From Acorus gramineus (taxonomy: Eukaryota > Streptophyta > Magnoliopsida > Acorales > Acoraceae): a stretch of 64,000 bases of DNA. The stretch spans positions 10,633,397-10,697,396 of the forward strand of contig CM060857.1 of assembly GCA_030737835.1 (NCBI GenBank), written 5' to 3'. Shown here piece after piece: positions 23,035 to 34,128 of the stretch (the stretch's first letter is position 1; each line of letters opens with the position of its first letter). Made by a program: the position numbers and the translations under genes. The notes under the pieces are model-generated. The model searched no databases, was not told where the DNA came from, and saw only the letters and a program-made list of their open reading frames with translations.

Positions 23035-23249
23035 CTTCTGTGTTCTAGATTTTCAGATCCCGCGAATAGGCACCTCCTGTGCCCTAGATCTACAGATCCC
23101 GCGAATAGGCACCTCCTGTGCCCTAGATCTACAGATCCCGTGAATAGGCACCTCCTATGCCCTAGATCTACAGATCCCGCTGATAGGCACCTCCTGTGCC
23201 CTAGATCTACAGATCTCGCGAATAGGCACCTCCTGTGCCCTAGATCTAG
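23025..23249 (-). repeat. 39-bp tandem repeat in copia leader, about 5.8 copies
   Basis: Units begin at 23025 (degenerate), 23064, 23103, 23142, 23181 and 23220 (partial). Each contains GGCACCTCCTGTGCCCTAG and AGATCCCGC on the plus strand. The unit is 13 codons long, so an overlapping minus-strand frame (22899-23342) carries a repeating peptide with the core LGHRRCLF. The region lies between the primer site and gag. Confidence 0.92.
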
Positions 23250-23259
23250 TAAAACCGTG

Positions 23260-23271
23260 GCTCTGATACCA
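23260..23271 (-). other. Primer-binding site for initiator tRNA-Met
   Basis: The element strand reads TGGTATCAGAGC two bases inside the 5' LTR, the standard copia primer site. Confidence 0.93.
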
Positions 23272-23273
23272 AT

Positions 23274-23547
23274 TGTTACGATTTCGGATCTTGGGATGCA
23301 ATCAATCAAAAGAAATAAACAAACAAATCGAAGCAAAGACACAAAAATTTACGTGGTTCGGCAAATCTTGCCTACGTCCACGGAGCACACCAGAGATCAA
23401 TCCACTATCAATGAGAAGTTTTTACAATGGTCACACCGAAGATAAAAACCCTAGAGCCTAATGAAAAATATGAGCTCGACCCCCGTCCGACCCTACGTAG
23501 CGCCAACAATCCTTTGCGCACATCATCAAGCTCCACAATATATAACA
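23274..23547 (-). repeat. 5' LTR of the copia element
   Basis: 274 bp with TG...CA ends: on the element strand it starts TGTTATATATTGTGG and ends CGAAATCGTAACA. Confidence 0.93.
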
Positions 23548-23552
23548 AGTGC

Positions 23553-25122
23553 TTCTAAAAATTCGGCCTCTTCACCAACCTTTGCTGTTTGGATCCCTCA
23601 TTTGTTCCAGTATAAGTAGCAAACAGAATGCCTCTAGACAAGGAACATCTGTTCCAGTATAAATATCAATTTCAATCACAGGGAAATACTATACTATAAA
23701 CCAAATAAAAGGAGATAAGAAAGCACTGATTATACTTGGAAATAATCAAATCAATATCCATTGCAAAGAAAATGACATAAACCATAATGGAATTGAGGAA
23801 TACCCCATAAAATTAATTGGAAATTTCTCAATCAAGCTTTAAGATCTGTCAGAGGGGAAAAAATGAGTTAGACGCCATCTAAGAGAAAAACAATGACCAT
23901 GTAACTTCATTATTATGAAGCCAACCGACAAATATTTACCACTACAGAATAACATCTCCAGTTTCTCACTAATGTGAAAACGAAAATACATTCCAAGGAA
24001 AAAAAAACATGAAGATCAATCCAAAAGGAATAAAGATTGAAATGCTCCAAAAACGAAAAAAAAATGACTTTATTAAGTAATAAAATCAACATTTACTATA
24101 TGCAACAAATTTAACAGAAAGATCTATGGAAATGCACGAGCTAACAAAAAGATATGTTGGGATTTTTACCTAACTGATGTATATATTATATAAGATATAG
24201 ATTAATTTTTTTAATCCTTCCCATAGTACATATGAATGCATGAATTGAAATATTTGTAATCAAGGAAAAGAGGGCTCAATGTTAAAGAAAATATGAAATA
24301 GTAAAAATCAATAAAGTGATTTAATAAGAAGAGGATCATACACGAAATATATACGAAGATTTTGGGGACGATCATTATCAATGACATGGGAATGATCCAA
24401 TCTGTAATTTTTTTTTATTTTTTGAAAAAAAAAAAAAACGTTTATCCCTTCCAGATGCATAAACCATGGCCACCTTCGTTTTTAATCACAGAATCTTCAC
24501 AAGCTCAAAATCCTTTCCTTCCAGAATCTTCAATGCATCAACGGACCATAATTCCTATAATGAAGCTCGACAAACATCAATCCAATTAAAACAATAATCG
24601 GCTTGAACCAAAAGAATGAATTCTTAAACTAAATCAAATAAAATGGGGACAAGTATACAACAGACGGACGGCAGAGACGATCAGGTCGATCACCACCATG
24701 TTGCATTGGCGCACGATCAGACTACGTCATCCTTCGCCGTTGTGAGAGGCGTGGAGAGTTTGAAGTCGACGCCTGGGTGTAGCTGTGGCATCTACCAGAG
24801 GAGGAGGATGAGGCAGAGTAGGCAGAAGACAGGAGATGTAGAGGCGGAGTTAGGGGCAGTCGGATGGATGAGGGGAGGTAGAGGAGGAGGGTTGAATTCG
24901 AAGGGGTCGCGTTGGTTTGCTTGAGGAGGCGAATCGGATGGATTAAGTTTCATGAATTTTTCTTCAGTTGGTTTTCAATTTGATGATTAACTTTCTTTCG
25001 GAACAGGGATGGAATTTCAAGATGTTTAAAAGGATAAAAGTGAAAACTAAATGGTTTTTCAGGATGGGTGCTTGGTGCTTTTACATGTAATATAATATAA
25101 TATAATATAATATATTATATAT
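23553..25122. other. Intergenic DNA; GC-richer island at about 24650-24925
   Basis: This is mostly AT-rich. The 24650-24925 stretch is noticeably richer in G and C and holds a 93-codon plus-strand frame (24643-24924), but the translation shows no domain and no splice context. It could be an old 5' exon or UTR. A TAATA microsatellite (25088-25115) precedes the LTR fragment. Confidence 0.35.
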
Positions 25123-25450
25123 TGTTATGAACTAAGTAGAATACATACACAAAAATATACATAAACAAAGCACACAAACATATAGAAGAGAAGTAGAGAG
25201 AGATTCTTATTCACTTTTTGTTGGTTGGTTGTGGAATGCATGAGAAACTCCTCTATTTATAGGGTGCATGGAGGAATCTCAAAAGTAGGATGTTATAAGT
25301 TTATAGAGGTGAGGGGCTACATAGTGGGGTGATTAATAGTAAGGGTCATGGAGTTGAAGAGTGGGGGAGGTTATGGCTAGGATTAGTGGTGGTTATCCAC
25401 TATATTCACAACACCCCCCCTTGAATGACCACCATGCTAAGATAATTGCT
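25123..25450 (-). mobile_element. Truncated copia 3' end: LTR, polypurine tract and short internal stub
   Basis: Read on the minus strand, this gives about 35 bp of internal sequence (ATTATCTTAGCATGGTGGTC), the tract CAAGGGGGGG and then an LTR beginning TGTTGTGAATATAG and ending TTCATAACA (25413 down to 25123). It is the same family and the same junction as at 1030-1393. It is not a solo LTR, because internal sequence remains. The break falls in a TA run at about 25451-25462. Confidence 0.85.
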
Positions 25451-26332
25451 TTATATATATATATGTCTCCCCTCTATATGTGTTTTTGATGGAAAAAAAA
25501 TGTGAGGCATATTGACAATTCTTCTCAATAAAATCATCGCCGCCCGTGGATGTAGGCAAATTTGCGGAACCACTTAAATTCTTTATCTTTTGTGTGATTA
25601 TTTAGTTGATTTGTTCGTCTTCTCTCTTAAACCCTTAAATCTAGATCTATTTGAGAAGGTTTTCCGTAATTAGAAGGAGGGGGTCCAGGGGAGAAGACAA
25701 AGTAAAAAACAACTAATGATGCTTTATGTTAACACAACTTTTACAATAAGACATGTTTTTTAAGCTTTGAACAAAGCTAAATCTAAATCTGTATTATGTG
25801 GGTGTTCAATGCACATCATCCCAATCAGAATTGAAATATTAATTACTTAATTGTTCAATTTATTTTTAAATTGTATTACAAACATATTTATAATATATTT
25901 ATAAAAAAATAATTACCATGTGAATTTTATTTTTCAGAAAAGATAATTTCTTATCCAAAATGTTATCCAAATCCGGCGATACAACATCCGGTATCAGAAT
26001 CCAACATCCGTATCAATAGCTGAATTTTTTTTTTTTATCGGTCTCAAGTTAGAAGACAAATTTATTTAAACCTTTCTGCTGTTAAGATCTGTCTGTGATG
26101 ACCCAACTTTTTTTTATTGCTTTCCAACAAAATGAAACTTATGCTTTGTGTTCCCTGTAATTTCCAACAACCAAAAATAAAAATTGAACCCCAACAAAAT
26201 TTGAGTCAGTAACTGATCTGTGATAGTGATAGATTCCTCCGTTAAGATCCATTCAAAAACCACTCTCACAAACCAGTAATTGTTTTTTAAACTGTGGGTC
26301 CCACTCCACCCGGATTGGTCTTCGGTCTCAGA
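25451..26332. other. Intergenic / distal TOC1 upstream region
   Basis: AT-rich without an evident gene. The last few hundred bases become mixed in composition and lead into the TOC1 promoter. Confidence 0.5.
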
Positions 26333-26352
26333 CACGTGTCATGCACCACGTG
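26333..26352 (+). promoter_or_regulatory. Paired G-boxes upstream of TOC1
   Basis: Two CACGTG palindromes (26333-26338 and 26347-26352) start 14 bp apart, about 500 bp before the TOC1 ATG. G-boxes are bound by bZIP and bHLH factors, including PIFs and HY5. Function here is inferred from sequence and position only. Confidence 0.55.
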
Positions 26353-26425
26353 TAAAAAGCGACTCTCTCGTCCCGATCTTTTCGATGACGTGGCCTCCTC
26401 TCCATCGCACATGCTGACAAAGACC

Positions 26426-26433
26426 AAATATCT
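26426..26433 (+). promoter_or_regulatory. Evening-element-like site upstream of TOC1
   Basis: AAATATCT matches eight of the nine bases of the evening element AAAATATCT, preceded by C instead of A. In Arabidopsis, CCA1/LHY repress TOC1 through an evening element in its promoter. The site lies about 70 bp before the TATA box, where such a site would be expected. Confidence 0.55.
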
Positions 26434-26502
26434 TTTTCCTTTCCATCCTCCGCGCTTGTACCGTAACCTTAATCTGCTCCGCCCCCTGTTTCTCCCAGAC
26501 CC

Positions 26503-26509
26503 TATATAT
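26503..26509 (+). promoter_or_regulatory. Probable TOC1 TATA box
   Basis: TATATAT sits within CCCTATATATCAATGGG. Transcription would begin near 26535, giving a 5' UTR of about 310 nt. Confidence 0.5.
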
Positions 26510-26608
26510 CAATGGGCGGAATCAATAATTCCCCAACTTGGAAAGCCCAGTTTCGGATAACCTAAAAAATCCATTTTATATATATATATAAAAAAAAAAA
26601 CGGAGTCC

Positions 26609-26835
26609 ATGAAGAGGAGAAGAAGAAAGAACGAACCGTCGCTTTCTGTTTTTTTGTAGATTGATTTGTATAGATTCTTAGGTTTTGATCGATCTGTTGT
26701 ATGTACTGTTTATAGCATAAAAAAGTTAGGTTTCAGTAAAGTAAAAGAAAGGAAAAAAAAATCTGGATGAGATATTCGTCGAGGCGGCTGGAGATATTTG
26801 TTTGTTTGGATTGACTGATCGAGATGGAATTCTGA
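26609..26835 (+). promoter_or_regulatory. Cluster of four upstream ORFs in the TOC1 leader
   Basis: Four complete short frames precede the TOC1 start: 26609-26659 (16 codons), 26701-26715 (4 codons), 26767-26814 (15 codons) and 26824-26835 (ATG GAA TTC TGA, 3 codons). The last ends 13 nt before the main ATG. If transcription starts near 26535, every ribosome scanning from the cap meets all four. Confidence 0.6.
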
Positions 26836-26848
26836 CGGTGGCCGTCCG

Positions 26849-29800
26849 ATGAGACGGACCATGGGGAGGGGATCTGGCGTGGAGGGCTGCGATGGCGATT
26901 GTCGATTGGGGGAGGACGTCGGCGGCGGATTCCTCGACCGGAGCAAGGTGAGGATCTTGTTGTGCGACAACGACGTCGAGAGCTCTGAAGAGGTCTTCGG
27001 CCTCCTCTGCAAGTGCTCCTATCAAGGTCTCTCTCTCTGTGGCTTGATTTTGTGATGGATGTGAAAATTAGATAATTTGAGACTGTTTTGTTAGTTCAAA
27101 AGTGGAAAAGCTTCTAGGATCAAGAAATCTGTTTTGGTGAATTGTGATTTTTATGAAATACATGTAAAGATGCGGATTTGAGAATTGTATGTTTTTAGTG
27201 TCGATTCATGCCTTTTTTTTTTTTATACTTAGTTTATGTGATTATTGTGTTGTGGTGTTCTTTCAGTAACTTCGGTGAAGACCGCTAGGCAGGTGATCGA
27301 TGCACTGAATGCGGAGGGCCCTGATATTGACATCATCCTTACCGAGGTTGATTTGCCTGTGTCCAAGGGGTTTAAGATGTTGAAGTACATCATGAGGAAT
27401 GAAGAGTTGAGGCGGATCCCTATCATTAGTAAGATATTTCTTGTTGCTGTACTAATTTTAAGGAAGCGTTTGTTTAATCTAGCTTTAATGTTTTTCTCTT
27501 ACTGTTGTATTCTTCAGTGATGTCTGCGAAAGACGAGGTTCCAGTTGTTGTCAAGTGTTTGAGGCTTGGAGCGGCAGATTATCTTGTGAAGCCGTTGCGA
27601 ACGAATGAGTTGTTGAACCTCTGGACCCACATGTGGAGGAGAAGGCGCATGGTATGGTTGACTCACTTGACCCGAGTGTTGTGACATACTACTGTTCTAG
27701 ATTTGCAGTATTATTGATGTGTGCTAGATTCATTAATATTTTCAATTCTCTTGGCAGCTTGGACTTGTGGAGAAGGATATCTTGAGCCATGACTTTGATT
27801 TGGTAGCCTCTGACCCTAGTGATGCTAATACAAACAGCACAAATCTGTTCTCAGATGACACAGATGACAGGTCACGGAGGAACATGCACCAAGAACAAAA
27901 TGTCTCCAATCATCGGGAACATGAGGTAAGTGTGATCATATTACGTGGGAACACGAATTCCTTCTTGCAGATATTGGATAAGAAGACCAGACAACAGAGA
28001 AAAATTGGTAAACAAATCTTGATATGATTAAATGGGTATATATGAAATAACAAATATCAATTGATAAAAAAATCCAAAACACCGTAGAGCATGTACATCA
28101 AGATAGACATGAATAATAGCTGATGGAAACACTTTCCCGATGTAAACAATCGCTTGAGATGAGATCTCCGAATTGTCCTTAGGTGTTCAATTCTTTCTAG
28201 GAGCCAGTGATATGGTATATACGTGTTCTATACATGGATGCATAGAAGTGTGATTGTTCTTTTCTTACACTATGGTTCTTATAATCATTATCTTATGTTC
28301 TAGCTGCTTAATTGGTGAAACCCTGATAAACCATGCTTATAGAGCGTTAACCTTTTGATTAACAGGGTATTAAATTTGTGATCAGATTTCTTGTCATTAT
28401 GAACATGCAAAAATACCAAAATTGTATTTGGGATTTGTGTGCATATGCATGTTGTGCTCTTTCTACTAATATTTCTCTGGTTGAGGTAGTCTTTCATGCA
28501 CTGCTAGTTACTCTCATTTGGAAGCATCAACAAGCAGACCCTATCTAATTTAGGCACATGCTTCTCATGATTTATGCATATATGTGGGAAAACCCATTTA
28601 GGCACATGCTTCTCATGAAGTATACCAGATCAAGTCTAGCTTGTTAGTTGCATAATATTGATCCAAGAATGTTAACTTACCATTTTAGGGATGTTAAGAT
28701 CCGTTCTGTCTGAATCTATGGCAGGTGAAAGCCCATATCAAGCTGCATCTATGATGTGCTAATTATTATATTATTGACACTTCACCGTATATGGGATTCC
28801 ATTGAGTTTTCTTATTAAAAACACATATTCATTGAAGTTTTCATTGCAGCTTCATGATGTCGCAAATATTCAATATTTCCATCTTTTTTTTATAGCCCTT
28901 TGCATCTGCCAATGTGGAGCCTGCTCCTAATCACTCAACTGAATATCACTCCAATGTGCAGAATCCGAGTGCGTGGACAGGTAAAATTGTACTAGTATTT
29001 CTGCTGCTTTTGTTTCTTTATTGACTTGTGTATTTTTTCTCCCACACAGTTTTTTTTTTCTGTAATATTTATCAGAGAAGCTTTGATCAGTATTTTCAGG
29101 AGGAATTGTGTCCTTCCCAAAGAAAAGTGAACTCAAGGTCGGGGAATCTTCAGCCTTCTTCACATATGTGAGGTCGGGCACGCAAACATACAATTTTCCG
29201 AGGTATGGCATCACAGATGAAAATGTGGCCGCATCGGGATCGTTAACCAATGGAGTTGCTCTTCCAATGTTGTCTAGACAAACTAGTGATGCTGAGAGAA
29301 ACAACCGGGAAACATGGGAAAGCTACCCCCGTGAAAATGGATCTGTTGGCAATGCGAAGGTTCCTGACATTAACATGTCTCCCGTACCATCAGAATTTTC
29401 ACAAGGATGGAGCGCATCTCAAAATCAGCCCTCTAAAACACCAGTGCAATCAAACTGTGAGCCCCGATTTCCGGGTGTTTCACAACTCGTTCCATTGCCC
29501 TTTTATTTCCCTGGAATGATGAACCAAAATATGATGCCCTCATCAGGTCAGATGTACCCGACGAACTTGCATGGTATGCATATGCAGCCTACCGCAGCTG
29601 TACCGCCTCAATATAACACATTACCACATTGCCCTAGTTTACCGACTATGACACCTCCTCTTCCCTATTATCCAGTTGGTGTAAATATGCAACCTTGTCA
29701 TGCACCTGCTCCCCCCCTATGGCCTAGCTCATCTTCTCCAGAAATGAAATCCAGTTGGGTTGAAAGAAGAGAGGCAGCGCTGATCAAGTTTAGGCGAAAA

Positions 29801-30034
29801 CGGAAAGATAGATGTTTTGACAAGAAGATTAGGTATATCAACCGTAAGCGACTTGCTGAAAGTAGACCTCGTGTGCGAGGGCAGTTTGTACGGCAGGTCA
29901 ATGGGGTGGATGTAGACCTTAACGGGCGTCCGTCTGGTAATGGTGATTCTGATGAATATGAAGAGGATGAAGATGATGAGGAACGCTTATTCAGAGAACA
30001 TGGACTGAGCTCATCTACTGATCATGATGCTTGA
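26849..30034 (+). CDS. TOC1: TOC1 / PRR1 circadian clock pseudo-response regulator
   Basis: The exons are 26849-27026, 27267-27428, 27518-27651, 27758-27925, 28896-28980 and 29100-30034 (1662 nt, 553 residues). All joins are GT-AG and keep frame. The pseudo-receiver domain (about residues 30-145) begins [13 protein letters not shown]. It carries [11 protein letters not shown], in which Glu86 replaces the phospho-accepting Asp as in all PRRs, then [21 protein letters not shown] linker reads [20 protein letters not shown]. The CCT domain (about 464-508, [19 protein letters not shown]) is the DNA-binding and nuclear part. The C-terminus is acidic. TOC1 represses CCA1/LHY and other morning genes in the nucleus in the evening. 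Length lies between rice PRR1 and Arabidopsis TOC1. Met5 is an alternative start. Intron 4 is long (970 bp). Confidence 0.96.
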
Positions 30035-31436
30035 GAACTATTGGGTGCGTTGGTTTTGGTAAGATCATTTTACCATATCTATGTTGATGGTTTGCTACTT
30101 GCCAGCATTTCTTTCTTTTCCAGAAGGCCATACCTGATTTTGTATGCAACGTTCTCTTTATTGAGCCTACTGGAATCAATTTCAGTACGTTCCTGCCACA
30201 TTTTTTTGAGGGAATATCAAAGGGCAAGAAAAAATATTTTTATTGATGTATGAGTGCGAGGAGACTTTTGGCTAGCTCATATTTGCATTCATTCTTCACA
30301 ACAATTTTCCTTTCAAATGAGTAACTCAGCCCCTGTTCTGTTAGTTCTGACTGTTTTTGCAATTGCATGTTCGCTCCATGCTCCGTCATATCATATATTA
30401 CATGCACCTGAGAGTAAATGTATTGAAGTTATGATGGGAAATGCACGAATCTTTGAATAATGAGTGTAATCCCTTCATTTTCCATTGTTAAGTTATTGCC
30501 TGAATTCATGTTTTTCATTTCATTTTGATTCATTAGACAAACTGTGGAACCTCTCCAGCCATTTACATTGTCATGTTAGAAAAACTAGGTCTGCTGTATT
30601 TAGATTTTTGAAGTTTGCAGGTGCAGGTTTGTCACTCAGTCCTTGCTGCTTTGATCAAATCTACTAGTGTCTCTCTCTCTCTTTTATTATTACTGAAGTT
30701 TCTTTTTCTTGGAACATCATAATATGACAGGTGTAGCTCATTTATATTCAACCACTCATAGGACTCCCCGATCCTGCATTGTTCATCAAGGAGGTACCTT
30801 GCAATGTGCTGCCCTATGCATGTCAGTTTGTGAAACTTCTACCCAGCATTATCCATGAATTTAAGATAATTAATAAATATCATGTGAATCTTCTCCTTTG
30901 TTGAGTTTTCAATTAATATGAAATTTTTAGGCATCTGAAGTTAGTACATAAGTCAAAATTTCTCCCTAATCTTACTAGTCAACTATCATGCTGCATGTAT
31001 TCTCTTGTGATATTAATCAACATCTCTTGTGACATTATGAAATTCCTGATTCGCATGTGTGGTGATCATTGCTATCGAATAATTATTAAGGGGAAGTACA
31101 ACAAATCAATAAACAAGTCAACTGATTTAAAATTTCCTGTCCTGTGAGTTTATGATATTTGAAGATTGATGTATTTGGACAGGTGAAAAACCTAAATTCT
31201 GCAAAACTTCAAACAACAAACATTTACACGCAGTTCAATTAGCTCATAATTTGAAATTCCAAAAAATGATCCCACAAAAAATGCAGACAAGACTAGCTTG
31301 AGAGGTTCACCATTCACGTGCAATGCTTCACATTGGGGCAAAGAAAAGTTTAGGTTCACCTTTTTAAATAAAATGTTCTTGAAAGATAATTCAATAGATG
31401 AAATGATATCATAATATCGATCTGTGATAGAGAAAC
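30035..31436. other. TOC1 3' UTR and spacer to the convergent gene
   Basis: T-rich sequence follows the TOC1 stop, consistent with a 3' UTR of several hundred bases. The rest separates the tails of two convergent genes. No other gene is seen. Confidence 0.6.
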
Positions 31437-32673
31437 TCATGAAGACTTGTGTGATGATGTATAACAACGATCATTTGGTAGTAGATAGGATGGAAGATAG
31501 TATGGAATGATTAATGCCAATCCCAGACAGAACAGGACTAGAATTCCTACTCGCCAGGCATCATAGGGTATCCCAAGTGCTAAGTTAATCACAAACTGCA
31601 GATCAAAGACAAAAACAAAATGAGAACCACATACAGAGACATGTCAGAACAATTTCATTTTGTGATTTCAGAAAGACTAAACAAGGGAAAGCAAGGATGT
31701 ATGGAGAATGCACAATCATCAATAGTTTACATTAAAACGTAGGAAAGATGCAAGCATGCAGTAATAATGAATGTATAGTAAATGCAATTTTTCATGTCAG
31801 ACAACACAAGGATGCAGAGCATGGTCCAAACCTTAAATTCACTACTGATGGGAGACATAAGATCCATTGCCAGGTAAAGAGTTGAACCTAATTTATGTAT
31901 TACACAATAACGTTGTCGTTAAAAAAGTGCATGAGTGAGTAAATACAATTACTCCAGAGAATTAGTTATGAAAACTCATGTCTTACCAATATTAAATATG
32001 GCAAGTTTTCTCTCCTGCACTTGCAACTTTCCGGGAAAAAACTTTCCTACAATGCCTTCAGGTTCCACAGTTACAAGAACATAAAGTTTACTGTCCCCTG
32101 ATGTCTACCATGCAACCATAATAAGTACACCATGTTGCTTCTGAGTCCATATAAACAATCATTAATACTTACCCAGTTATGGTTCTCTACATTAAAAATC
32201 AGCTTTTCAGTATTGAGTTGAAAAGCTTGATGGTATCTGAACAATCCAAACATGGACCAAAGTGAATAAATCAAACTACCAAAATTAGACACATTCATTT
32301 AGGAAAACATTAGAAGAAGTAAAACATACTGATGCTGGATATGATATATTTGGAACCTTTTAGTCCTACTATGTTATAAATGCGAGAACCATTTTGCAAT
32401 GGTATAGTTTCTTGTTGCAGCTCCTCTCCAACATTCAGAACCTTGATCTCAGTACTAGAAAAAACAGAGGATAACACTGATTAGTGTAGGCAAATATTTC
32501 ATTACGGGAAAATGTTGTGACACCGAAAAAACCCACTGAATGTACCTGAGATCAATAGATAGGCAGCCAGTAATAAAGAATTGGAGGTAGAATAGGATAT
32601 GTGCACGATACACAAGTGAACGAGCTTGGCAACTCAGGTTTCTTTGCGAACTTTGCGTAAAGCTAGGAGACAT
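31437..32673 (-). CDS. EXPP1-like plant membrane protein of unknown function, six exons
   Basis: The minus-strand exons are 32546-32673, 32330-32454, 32173-32225, 31987-32104, 31832-31887 and 31437-31595 (639 nt, 212 residues), keeping frame throughout. A hydrophobic N-terminal segment (AHILFYLQFFITGCL) looks like a signal peptide. It is followed by a lumenal part with TEIKVLNVGEELQQETI, LNTEKLIFNVEN, LYVLVTVEPEGIVG and QVQERKLAIFN. A C-terminal membrane helix VGILVLFCLGLALIIPYYL then precedes a short tail. I recall this pattern from an uncharacterised plant family annotated EXPP1-like. Exons 3 and 4 need internal AG acceptors (after CATCAAG and GCATGGTAG); the stronger-looking CAG sites would shift the frame. 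About 20 residues seem to be missing there relative to relatives. Confidence 0.75.
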
Positions 32674-33129
32674 AATATATCACTCCTTTACCTTACCCTC
32701 TACCATCATTGTCAGAACCAAGCCAGAAAGAGCAACTGGAAATGAAAGGATGATAGTCAAGCAAGATCCAAAAGACAAACAGTCATTTTGCATAAATCTT
32801 TACATCAAGAAAAACTATACATGGAATATCAAAATGAACCTCTATAACTATATGTAAATATAATAATGGCAGTGACTATTGATGACTCTATGTGGTTCTG
32901 CAACTACACTTTAATCTTATAGTTCAGCTGTGATCAGTTATGCCTTTTACATGAAGAACCACTATCCTAGAAGATGTAGACCCCATTTTTCAACCATTGA
33001 TATAAATCTAACGCGCATTGATATAAATCAATGATATATATGGTTTGGGTGATCGGGGAAGGTGGGGATTGAGAGTTTGATTTTGGGGTTTTTGGGGAAT
33101 GAATGGATCATCATCGGGAGAGTGATTCA
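32674..33129. other. Upstream region of the EXPP1-like gene and LINE junction
   Basis: AT-rich, presumably holding the promoter of the minus-strand gene. The left end of the LINE fragment lies near the right edge of this stretch. No motif is confidently identified. Confidence 0.4.
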
Positions 33130-34128
33130 TATGTGAAGGTGATGTTCCGTTGTTTGGTTGGTTAGAGATGGAAAGGAATCTAACCGTTCAGGGTTTGCTG
33201 ATGGACGGCGAGGGTTGTCTTCTGTTTTTGAGGGCGACGGAAACAACTCGTCAAACACGAGAAGATCCCGACTGACGGCGGAGGAGACTGTCCAGCTCGG
33301 GGTGCTAAAGGATCGGCTAGTGGCATGGAATGTGGTCCTAAATGATGCTCCCGACTGCCCATGTTGGATCCCAAATGATCCCAATGGGTATTCAGTCAAT
33401 ACTGGGTATAAGTGGGGGCGCCGCATGCCCGCATCGGCTCTGCATGGCTAGGACCATTTTGCGTGCCTTTGGAAAACAACAACGCCGCTCAAGGTGAAAA
33501 CCTTCCTATGGCTGCTAGTTTAGGGAGAGGCTCCTCACGAAAGCTTTCCGCGCCAAGTGGTGTCCCTCCGAGTCGGCAGCCTGTTCGTTTCTGCCTATGC
33601 AAGGTCTCCAAAGTATTTTGGCACATGGAGGGCGAGGCGACGGCATTATGCACAACTTTGCAAATGATTGAGGGACTCTGCGAGGCGGGAAGATTATTGG
33701 AGTGCACAGGTGCTTCCAAGTTGGAGCGCCGGGTGCTTTGTACGGTGGTGGCGGCCGAAACCTGGGCGATTTGGCGTGCATGCAATGATGCGATCTTTAA
33801 CCTATCCCGCGTTTATGTGGAAAACATTTGGAAAGCCACGGCAGAGTCCATTTTCCAATTGGGCAAGCGTATTGCAGTTGCACGGTCCATAGTTTTCCAA
33901 AGAGGAAGGGTCATTATTATGACATAAAACCGGACCCTAGTCGGAGGGGTGTTAGTAGCATGGTAGACACCATGTTTACTTGTGTCACTAGTGCTCCTTG
34001 TTTTGGTTTGTTTTATGTATGTGTCCATGTCAATCGGTTCTCTCTCATCTCTAATTCTGAGTTGTAACCACCCTTTTAACAATAGAAGAGATTGTAGCAA
34101 TTTCTACCTCGTTTAAAAAAAAAAAAAA
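33130..34128 (+). pseudogene. 5'-truncated LINE with poly(A) tail
   Basis: The broken ORF2 C-terminus reads CPCWIPNDPNGYSVNTGYKW, then CLWKTTTPLKVKTFLWLL, the zinc-binding region of plant LINEs. The last part reads AAETWAIWRACNDAIFNLSR, the usual terminal motif. There is one stop right after FLWLLV plus frame changes. A 3' UTR ends in A14 at 34115-34128, the hallmark of target-primed integration. The 5' border and target duplication were not found. Confidence 0.82.

Larger units (their letters stand above)
18813..23547 (-). mobile_element. Near-complete Ty1/copia retrotransposon
   Basis: This minus-strand element has a 5' LTR at 23274-23547 (274 bp) and a 3' LTR at 18813-18998 (186 bp). The primer-binding site is at 23260-23271, reading TGGTATCAGAGC on the element strand and complementary to the 3' end of initiator tRNA-Met. 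The polypurine tract AAGTGGGAGAT is at 18999-19009. One gag-pol frame (19081-23034) lies between. The flanks GGTGC (18808-18812) and AGTGC (23548-23552) look like a 5-bp target duplication with one mismatch. All parts for reverse transcription are present. Confidence 0.94.

Noticed and set aside
22899-23342. 147-codon minus-strand ORF with 13-residue repeats as a separate small protein
   Set aside because: It is the 39-bp leader repeat read in one frame and overlaps both the 5' LTR and gag. Reported as a repeat only.
24643-24924. 93-codon plus-strand ORF in a GC-richer island
   Set aside because: No recognised domain, no splice or promoter context, and alternative frames look similar.
26849-27026. 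Reading TOC1 exon 1 onward into intron 1 as the coding frame
   Set aside because: The frame ends in a stop within the intron, and the receiver domain continues exactly across the GT-AG junction to 27267.
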